From an uncultured Ardenticatenia bacterium (GTDB lineage Bacteria; Chloroflexota; Anaerolineae; Promineifilales; Promineifilaceae), in contig CALLZA010000855.1 in NCBI GenBank assembly GCA_937858165.1, forward strand, positions 1-11,846: a stretch of DNA of 11,846 bases, written 5' to 3'. Positions 1 to 6,560 of the stretch are shown here, one piece after another (position 1 is the first letter of the stretch; every line of letters begins with the position of its first letter). Position numbers and translations under genes: made by a program. The notes beneath the pieces are model-generated. The model saw nothing but the letters and a program-made list of their open reading frames with translations. It did not search any database and was not told the DNA's origin.

Positions 1-170
1 TGTCCACCCGTGCCGGGGCGTGGTTGTGCTGGGGGGGGCGTGGGGGGGCGGGGGGCGGGGGGAGAGGGGGCGGGGGGGGGGGGGGTGGGCCGGGGTGGGG
101 GGGGGTGGGGTTGGCCCCCCGGGTGGTTCTCTCTGCGGGGGGCGGCGCCGCGCCCGGCCCGGCGGGCGGC
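1..170. other. G-rich low-complexity contig end, probable artefact
   Basis: Bases 20-125 are almost pure G with scattered T and C, in runs of up to 15 G. Bases 125-170 are GC-only-like sequence that no longer fits the protein family encoded just to the right. Read on the minus strand, the reading frame of the adjacent oxidoreductase stays open to the window edge, but its family-like residues stop at about 170-180 and become Pro/Arg/Gly-rich. I infer degraded read ends or a misassembled tail rather than a biological G-tract. A genuine G-quadruplex-forming region cannot be excluded from sequence alone. Confidence 0.7.
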
Positions 171-1427
171 AGAAACCCTCTGCCCCCGCCGTAGCGGCTC
201 GGCCGGGTAGTCGAACGGCGGCGACATCCAGTTGTTCATGCCCAGGTCGAGGTCGCTGAGGACGAAGACGGGCGTTTGCAGCGTATCGGCCAGGTCGAAG
301 GCGCGGTAGCCGTACTCGAAGCACTCGGCCAGCGACGCCGGCAGGAGGATGACGTTCTTCGTATCGCCGTGCCCCAGGTAGTAGGTGAACAGCACGTCCC
401 CCTGGCTGGTGCGCGTCGGCAGGCCGGTGCTCGGCCCCACGCGCTGGATGTCCCAGATGACAGCCGGCACCTCGGCGAAGTAGGCCAGCCCGACATACTC
501 GGCCATGAGCGAGATGCCCGGGCCGCTGGTGGCGGTCATGGCCCGCGCCCCGGCGAAGCCCGCGCCGACGATCATGCCAATGGCCGCCAGTTCGTCTTCG
601 GCCTGCACGACGGCGTAGGTCGCCTCGCCCGTCTGTGGGTCGCGGCGGTACTGCTCCAGGTAGTTGTTAAGCGCGTCGATGACGCTGGTCGAGGGGGTGA
701 TGGGGTACCAGGCAGCGAACGTCACGCCGCCGAAGACCGCACCCAGGGCGGCCGCCTCGTTGCCGGTCATCATGATCAGCCCTTCGGTCGCGGCCATGGG
801 CTCGATGCGGTACGGGTGGTTGCGCGGCAGGTTGGCCGCGGCCCACGCGTAAGCGGCCCGGACGACGGCCATGTTCGAGTCCACCGTCTTGCGCTTGCCC
901 TTGAACAGGAACGACAGTGCCTCGTCCAGCCGCTCCAGCGGGATGTCGAGCAGGTGGGCCAGCGCGCCGACGTAGACCATGTTGGCCAGGTAGTCCTTCA
1001 GCTTGCCCTTCATGCCGCTGTCGCGGATGAACTCGTTGACCGGCACGGCGTAGGCGGTGATGTCGTCGCGCTGGGGCGCGGCGCGCCAGTCGGTGTTGTA
1101 GAGGCAGATGCCGCCGGCGGGCAACGTCTGCACGTCCTGGACAAACGTCGTCTGGTTGAAGGCGACGAGGACTTCCGACGTGTGCCGCCGCCCGGTGTAG
1201 CCGTCGGCGCTCAGGCGGATGTGGTACCACGTCGGCAAGCCCTGGATGTTGGACGGGAAGATGTTCTTGCCGTTGACCGGAATGCCCATCTTGAACAGCG
1301 CGCGCAGGATGGCCATATTGGCCGTCTGGCTGCCCGTGCCGTTGGCCGTGGCGACGACGATGGCGAAGTCGTTGACGATCAAATCCTCCCGCGCCACTGC
1401 CGGCGCGGGAGCGATACCGATACCCAT
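171..1427 (-). CDS. 2-oxoacid:ferredoxin oxidoreductase, second fused gamma-alpha subunit (3' truncated)
   Basis: Cytoplasmic subunit of a thiamine-diphosphate 2-oxoacid:acceptor oxidoreductase. The ATG at 1427 follows a GGAGAG ribosome site. About 416 residues can be read before the sequence degrades; full gamma-alpha proteins are usually around 600. Residues 18-200 form the gamma domain, opening VNDFAIVVATANGTGS and followed by KNIFPSNIQGLPTWY at 54-68. The alpha (pyrimidine-binding) domain follows, with YPITPST at 241-247, TSGPGIS at 300-306 and QRVGPSTGLPT at 328-338. DLDLGMNNWMSPPFDYP at 392-408 is a signature of this branch. It is clearly divergent from the KorA encoded at 3178-5037 (for example NGTGS instead of GDSGDGM). 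It is last in the operon, 58 bp after korB. It could share that KorB or pair with a beta subunit lost beyond the edge. The substrate is unknown. The frame remains open to the left edge, but the sequence left of about 171 is unreliable. Confidence 0.88.
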
Positions 1428-1431
1428 GTTA

Positions 1432-1437
1432 CTCTCC
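1432..1437 (-). promoter_or_regulatory. Ribosome binding site for the second gamma-alpha subunit
   Basis: On the minus strand GGAGAG lies 4 nt before the ATG at 1427. It fixes this start and is one of the better Shine-Dalgarno sites in the operon. It sits just downstream of the 17-bp hairpin at 1447-1484. Confidence 0.6.
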
Positions 1438-1446
1438 ATTGAGGGT

Positions 1447-1484
1447 CCAGGTTCCAGGGAAGAACGCTCTTCCCTGGAACCTGG
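1447..1484. repeat. Perfect 17-bp inverted repeat with 4-nt loop
   Basis: Left arm 1447-1463 (CCAGGTTCCAGGGAAGA) and right arm 1468-1484 are exact reverse complements around the loop ACGC. It fills the junction between the korB stop (1486) and the ribosome site of the next gene. On the minus strand no U-run follows the stem (ACCCTCAATGG), so a simple intrinsic terminator is unlikely. Possible roles are an mRNA processing or stability element, partial attenuation, or an interspersed genomic repeat. Confidence 0.85.
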
Positions 1485-1485
1485 T

Positions 1486-3063
<1,578 letters not shown>

Positions 3064-3077
3064 AGATATATCTCAAT

Positions 3078-3169
3078 TGACCGCCGACGGCCGACCGCCG
3101 ACCGCAGCCAGATCGGTCGAATGGAGCGATCGGCTCTTGCGGCGGTCGGTCGTCGGCGGTCGGCGGTCA
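3078..3169. repeat. GC-rich inverted repeat built from a GACCGCC-like unit
   Basis: Lies in the 114-bp gap between korA and korB. The outer 11 bp (TGACCGCCGAC, 3078-3088) pair exactly with 3159-3169. The inner parts of both arms (to about 3106 and from about 3138) consist of repeated GACCGCC / GGCGGTC units that pair in several registers. A central AT-richer stretch (3107-3137) forms the loop. No U-tract follows on the minus strand. It could fold in mRNA and modulate the korA:korB ratio, or be a mobile palindromic repeat. Confidence 0.75.
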
Positions 3170-3177
3170 CTGGTCAT

Positions 3178-5037
3178 CTAGCCAAGCACCTGATCGATCT
3201 TCTGGGCGATTTCATTGATGGTGAACGGCCGCCCATGCACCTTCGGGTACGACTGAATGTTCAGCGCATAGCGCCCGCGCAGCAGGAAGGCCAACTGCCC
3301 GCCGTTCAACTCTGGTACGACCACCTGCCGGTAGCGGCTCAGCACGTCGCGCAGGTTGGCCGGGAACGGGTTCAGGTAGCGCAGATGGGCGTGGGCCACC
3401 GAGCGGCCCTGGCGGCGGGCGGCGGCCACGGCCGAGCGCACCGCGCCATACGTGCCGCCCCAACTGACCAGCAGCAGTTCCCCTTTCTCCGGCCCGAACA
3501 CCTCTTGCGGGGGAATGACCTCGGCCAGCCGGGCGACCTTGTCGGCCCGCTCGCGCACCATGCGTTCGTGGTGCAGGGGGTTATAAGAGACGTTGCCCGT
3601 CTCCGGGGCCTTGCTCAGCCCGCCGATGCGGTGCTCCAGCCCGGCCGTGCCGGGGATGGCCCACGGGCGAGCCAGCGTCTCGGCGTCGCGGTAGTAGGGC
3701 AGGAACGCGCCGTCGCCGTTGGCCGGGGCGCTGTCTGGGCCGTCGGGGTGCATGACCGGGATGGGCGGAATATCGGCTGAGTCGGGAATGCGCCACGGCT
3801 CGCTGCTGTTGGCCAGGAAGCCGTCGGACAGGATCATCACCGGCGACATGGAGCGCACCGCCAGCCGGCACGCCTCGATGGCGATGTCGAAGCAGTCGGC
3901 CGGGCTATAGGGGGCCAGGACGGCGATGGGGCTTTCGCCGTTGCGGCCGAAGAGGGCCTGCAACAGGTCCGATTGCTCCACCTTGGTCGGCAGGCCGGTG
4001 CTGGGGCCGCCGCGCTGGACGTTGACGATGATCATCGGCAACTCCAGGGCGATGGCCAGGTTCATGCCCTCGCTCTTCAGAGCGATGCCCGGACCGCTGG
4101 TGCCGGTGACGGCCAGCGCCCCGCCAAAGGCGGCGCCGATGACCGAACCCATGGCGGCGATCTCGTCCTCGGCCTGGAAGGTGCGCACGTCGAAGTTGCG
4201 CAGCGGGGCCAGAGCGTGGAGGATGTCGCTGGCCGGGGTGATGGGGTAGGTGCCGTAGAATAGCGGCTTGCCCATCTTCTGCGCCGCCGTCACCAGCCCC
4301 AGCGCCAGGGCGGTATTGCCCGTCACCTTGCGATAGGTTCCCGGCGGCAGGGCAGCCGGGCGGATGCGGTAGCGGTGCTGGAAGACGCGGCTCGTCTCGC
4401 CGAAGTGGTAGCCGGTCTCCAGCGAGCGGATGTTGCCTTCCATGACCGCCGGCGTCTTGGCGAACTTCTTGCGCACCCAGTCGAGCGTCACGTCCAATGG
4501 CCGATCGAACATCCAGAAGGCCAGGCCCAGGGCAAAGAAGTTCTGCGAGCGGTCTTTGTCCTTGGTCGATAGCCCTTCGATCTCCTTCAGCGCCTCGCGG
4601 TTCATCGTCGTCAGGGGCACCGGGATGACCTGATACTCGCTCAATGAGCCGTCTTCCAGTGGGTTGGCGTCGTAGCCGGCCTTGCGCAGGTTGCCCTGGG
4701 TAAAGGCGTCGGTGTTGGCGATGATGGTGCCGTGGCTCTCCACGTCCGACAGGCTGGCCTTCAACGCCGCCGGGTTCATGGCCACCAGAATATGGGCCGC
4801 GTCGCCGGGGGTCAGGATGTCGCTATTGGAGAAGTTGACCTGGAAGCCGCTGACGCCGGCCAGCGTGCCCGCCGGGGCGCGGATTTCGGCCGGGAAGTCG
4901 GGCATGGTGCTGACGTCGTTGCCGAAGACGGCCGACGTGTTGGTGAATTGCGTGCCGGTCAACTGCATCCCGTCGCCGGAGTCGCCGGCAAAGCGGATGA
5001 CGACCGCGTCGCGTTCTTCGATGATGTAGTCGTTCAT
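3178..5037 (-). CDS. korA: 2-oxoacid (2-oxoglutarate):ferredoxin oxidoreductase, fused gamma-alpha subunit
   Basis: Partner of KorB in CoA-dependent, ferredoxin-linked oxidative decarboxylation, which can replace 2-oxoglutarate dehydrogenase or run reductively. The 619-aa length is normal for fused gamma-alpha KorA. The gamma domain (about 1-205) starts with VIRFAGDSGDGM at 13-24 and includes the MPDFPAEIRAPAGT stretch at 45-58. The alpha domain (about 235-450) has YGTYPITPASDIL at 261-273, QAEDEIAAMG at 288-297, TGTSGPGIALKSE at 311-323 and QRGGPSTGLPT at 341-351. The C-terminal domain contains LLVSWGGTYGAV and PELNGGQL. The start at 5037 has an in-frame TAA a few codons upstream, so it cannot extend, and no Shine-Dalgarno sequence is visible because an AT-rich palindrome begins 3 nt upstream. 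Substrate specificity for 2-oxoglutarate is inferred from overall resemblance, not from a decisive residue. Confidence 0.93.
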   Translation of the reverse strand: MNDYIIEERDAVVIRFAGDSGDGMQLTGTQFTNTSAVFGNDVSTMPDFPAEIRAPAGTLAGVSGFQVNFSNSDILTPGDAAHILVAMNPAALKASLSDVESHGTIIANTDAFTQGNLRKAGYDANPLEDGSLSEYQVIPVPLTTMNREALKEIEGLSTKDKDRSQNFFALGLAFWMFDRPLDVTLDWVRKKFAKTPAVMEGNIRSLETGYHFGETSRVFQHRYRIRPAALPPGTYRKVTGNTALALGLVTAAQKMGKPLFYGTYPITPASDILHALAPLRNFDVRTFQAEDEIAAMGSVIGAAFGGALAVTGTSGPGIALKSEGMNLAIALELPMIIVNVQRGGPSTGLPTKVEQSDLLQALFGRNGESPIAVLAPYSPADCFDIAIEACRLAVRSMSPVMILSDGFLANSSEPWRIPDSADIPPIPVMHPDGPDSAPANGDGAFLPYYRDAETLARPWAIPGTAGLEHRIGGLSKAPETGNVSYNPLHHERMVRERADKVARLAEVIPPQEVFGPEKGELLLVSWGGTYGAVRSAVAAARRQGRSVAHAHLRYLNPFPANLRDVLSRYRQVVVPELNGGQLAFLLRGRYALNIQSYPKVHGRPFTINEIAQKIDQVLG

Positions 5038-5040
5038 AGC

Positions 5041-5101
5041 AATTAGGAATTACGAATTAGGAATTAGGAATTACCAATTCGTAATTCCTAATTCCTAATT
5101 C
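5041..5101. repeat. AT-rich palindrome of AATTAGG heptamers
   Basis: The whole gap between the CBS gene stop (5106) and the korA start (5037) is made of AATTAGG / CCTAATT heptamers. The best hairpin pairs 5054-5073 with 5082-5101 (20 bp perfect, 8-nt loop). An alternative pairs 5041-5058 with 5076-5093 (18 bp perfect, 17-nt loop), so the two folds are mutually exclusive. Its low GC contrasts sharply with the flanking genes. It occupies the region where a korA ribosome site should be. Confidence 0.9.
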
Positions 5102-5105
5102 CTAA

Positions 5106-5579
5106 TTAATCTCCACCTTCAGGCTTGCTCGGATACTGCTGCGGCCGCAGCGGGCGGTTTTGCACTTCGACCGGATAGCGGGCGGCCAGATAGTGGACAA
5201 AGGCGGCATAGCTCATGTCGCCCAGGATGCGCCCCTGGCGGTTGACCACGGGCAGGTTGCGGAAGTGATGGTCGTCCATCAACCACAGCGCGTCGGCGGC
5301 TGTCGTGTCGGGCAGGACGGTGATGGGCCGCGGTGTCATGACTGCGTCGATGGGGGCGTCGAGCACCGCCGGCTGGCCGACCACGCGCTGCAACACGTCG
5401 CGCTCGGTGAAGATGCCGATCAACTCCTCGCCACGGATGACCAGCAGCGGCCGCCCCGCTTCGGCGCGCATCGTCGCCAGCGCCTGGCGCACCGGCGTGC
5501 CGCTCTGCACGGCGCAGTAGTGGCTCAGGTCAAGGTGTCGTACTTGTTGGCTGTCTAACTCTTCTTTCAGGCTCTTCAT
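5106..5579 (-). CDS. Stand-alone tandem CBS-domain protein
   Basis: A 157-aa soluble protein consisting almost only of a CBS pair (Bateman module), a fold that usually binds AMP, ATP, S-adenosylmethionine or NAD(H) and acts as an energy sensor. CBS1 is about residues 20-72 (LLVIRGEELIGIFTERDVLQRVVG) and CBS2 about 78-134 (MTPRPITVLPD, FRNLPVVNRQGRILG, YAAFVHYL). It resembles the CBS pair fused to KorB in the same operon: GIFTERDVL-RV and F-(R)-HLP/NLP are shared, so the two are probably paralogues. I chose the ATG at 5579 (MKSLKEELDSQQ) because the open frame above it runs through a palindrome and overlaps the regulator gene. The ribosome site is weak. Ligand and partner are unknown; regulation of the Kor enzyme is an inference from context. 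Confidence 0.85.
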   Translation of the reverse strand: MKSLKEELDSQQVRHLDLSHYCAVQSGTPVRQALATMRAEAGRPLLVIRGEELIGIFTERDVLQRVVGQPAVLDAPIDAVMTPRPITVLPDTTAADALWLMDDHHFRNLPVVNRQGRILGDMSYAAFVHYLAARYPVEVQNRPLRPQQYPSKPEGGD

Positions 5580-5597
5580 GGTTCGCTCGCTTGTTGT

Positions 5598-5661
5598 AGC
5601 GCGATTCTCCAGAATCGCGCTCTTCTCCGCTCTGTCGTGGCGCGATTCTGGAGAATCACGC
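5598..5661. repeat. Two nested copies of a GCGCGATTCT palindrome
   Basis: Copy 1 (5598-5621) is a perfect palindrome with 11-bp arms around CC (AGCGCGATTCT / AGAATCGCGCT). Copy 2 (5640-5661) is the same element in inverted orientation with GG in the centre and one mismatch. The two copies are also reverse complements of each other at 21 of 22 positions, so either two small hairpins or one long stem can form. They fill the gap between the regulator stop (5671) and the CBS gene start (5579). No U-run follows. Confidence 0.85.
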
Positions 5662-5670
5662 TCCATGGCA

Positions 5671-6342
5671 CTACGCGGCCACGGCTTCGGTTTGCAGCAG
5701 GGCAAAGTGCTCGTTCAACAACTGCCGACCGCGCTCGAAGTCGTCGGCGCACAGGGCATCGACGATTTGCTCATGATAGCTCCACACGTCGGTCCAGTAC
5801 TGGTAGCTCTGGAAGCGGGTCAATTCACTGGCGTCGTAGGCGTCCCAGTAGGCGATGAGCAGGCCGTGGACAAACGGATTGTTCAGCCGGCCAAAGATGG
5901 TCAGGTGCAGTTGCCGGTGTTCGGCGTTGGGAATGTGAATCGGTTCGCCGCGCAGCTTGCCCCAGGCGCGGTTGACCAGGTCGCGTAAGTGTAGCCGGTC
6001 ATCGGCCGTCAGGCACACGACAGCCTCATCCCAGAAGCTCGTCTCGATCGTCCGCCGCAGCCGGCTCAATTGGGCGAAAGTCGCTTCGCCCGTGGCCAGG
6101 CCGAACAGGATGGCCGGCAACACGGCTTCGGCGAAGTCGAACGGCTCGCGCTGGATGCCCAACCGCGGCCGGACGGAGACGACGCCCAACCCGCGAGCCA
6201 CGGCCAGCTCCTCGCGCAGCTTGCCGACGCTGACGCCCATGGCGTCGCCGATCTCGTTCAGCGACGGCAGCTTGTCGCCCGGATCGACGTGGTGTTCGAT
6301 GAGGTAGTGGAGGAAGTCGGAGTCCAGCTTGTCGAGGCGCAC
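5671..6342 (-). CDS. GntR-family transcriptional regulator, FadR/FCD subfamily
   Basis: A 223-aa DNA-binding regulator. Residues about 8-65 form a winged helix-turn-helix (PGDKLPSLNEIGDAMGVSVG, then KLREELAVARGLGVVSVRPR). The all-helical FCD-type effector domain covers about 70-218, with RRTIE at 96-100, an EHRQLHLTIF metal/effector-site segment at 141-150 and YHEQIVDAL at 189-197. FCD regulators typically bind small carboxylates or acyl-CoA and a metal, which would suit control of a 2-oxoacid enzyme. The GTG at 6342 was chosen because it starts at the domain edge about 35 nt after a predicted transcription start; the ribosome site (GGAT) is weak. It is first in the gene row leading to kor, so autoregulation of the operon is likely but not shown. 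The effector is unknown. Confidence 0.85.
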   Translation of the reverse strand: MRLDKLDSDFLHYLIEHHVDPGDKLPSLNEIGDAMGVSVGKLREELAVARGLGVVSVRPRLGIQREPFDFAEAVLPAILFGLATGEATFAQLSRLRRTIETSFWDEAVVCLTADDRLHLRDLVNRAWGKLRGEPIHIPNAEHRQLHLTIFGRLNNPFVHGLLIAYWDAYDASELTRFQSYQYWTDVWSYHEQIVDALCADDFERGRQLLNEHFALLQTEAVAA

Positions 6343-6383
6343 AATGAATGATCCAATAAATCGGATGAATACAACGAATATGG

Positions 6384-6412
6384 ATTATAGCCCGCAGCAG
6401 GCCTGGCGGCAA
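6384..6412 (-). promoter_or_regulatory. Sigma70-type promoter for the regulator/CBS/kor operon
   Basis: On the minus strand TTGCCG (6412-6407) is followed by a 17-bp spacer and a perfect TATAAT (6389-6384). The expected start is around 6376, giving a leader of about 35 nt before the GTG at 6342. The spacer contains the 8-bp palindrome CAGGCCTG (6398-6405), a possible operator half or whole site. This is the only consensus-like promoter I found in the left half. Confidence 0.6.
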
Positions 6413-6482
6413 GCGTAAATGACTCCGACACAAGGCTTCTCAGTAGTTAATAAGTTGGCGTCGGGGATTGTCCAGCAGCGGA

Positions 6483-6504
6483 GTCCGCATCTAAGGATGC
6501 GGAC
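6483..6504. repeat. Perfect 9-bp stem-loop in the inter-operon gap
   Basis: GTCCGCATC (6483-6491) pairs exactly with 6496-6504 around the loop TAAG. It lies in the gene-free 6343-6559 gap and is related in sequence to the next stem-loop (shared core GCRTC-T(A/G)AG-GATGCG). With that stem it could form a tandem transcription barrier between the two operons. It may equally be a dispersed repeat. Confidence 0.65.
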
Positions 6505-6525
6505 GGGGAAGGGCAAAGAACCTCC

Positions 6526-6560
6526 GGCGGACACGCGCGTCTGAGGATGCGCACTCCGCC
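6526..6560 (-). terminator. Stem-loop directly behind the transporter gene, candidate terminator
   Basis: Outer arms GGCGGA (6526-6531) and TCCGCC (6555-6560) enclose an inner stem GCGCGTC / GATGCGC (6535-6541 / 6546-6552, one mismatch) with loop TGAG. On the minus strand it begins at the TAG stop of the transporter gene (6562-6560) and is followed by GGAGGTTCTTTG, only mildly U-rich. Position favours termination or 3'-end protection of the lanthipeptide transcript; the weak U-tract argues for caution. Confidence 0.5.

Noticed and set aside
20..125. Biological G-quadruplex or telomere-like G-tract
   Set aside because: It replaces sequence that should encode a conserved domain and sits at the contig edge; an artefact is more economical, though this was not proven.
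276..1442. A 388-codon open frame on the plus strand
   Set aside because: It is antisense to the second gamma-alpha subunit, which carries YPITPST, TSGPG and GPSTGLPT motifs; the plus-strand product is compositionally odd and His/Asp/Val rich.
1447..1484. Classical intrinsic terminator between korB and the second alpha gene
   Set aside because: The stem is strong, but on the minus strand it is followed by ACCCTCAATGG, with no U-run, and a good ribosome site and gene come directly after.
5041..5101. CRISPR array or tandem satellite
   Set aside because: Units are 7 nt with no spacers and the array inverts in the middle, so it is a palindrome rather than a repeat-spacer array.
5580..5705. Longer start (5705) for the stand-alone CBS protein
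   Set aside because: The extension is encoded by the palindromic repeat and overlaps the regulator gene; the CBS domain begins well after the ATG at 5579.
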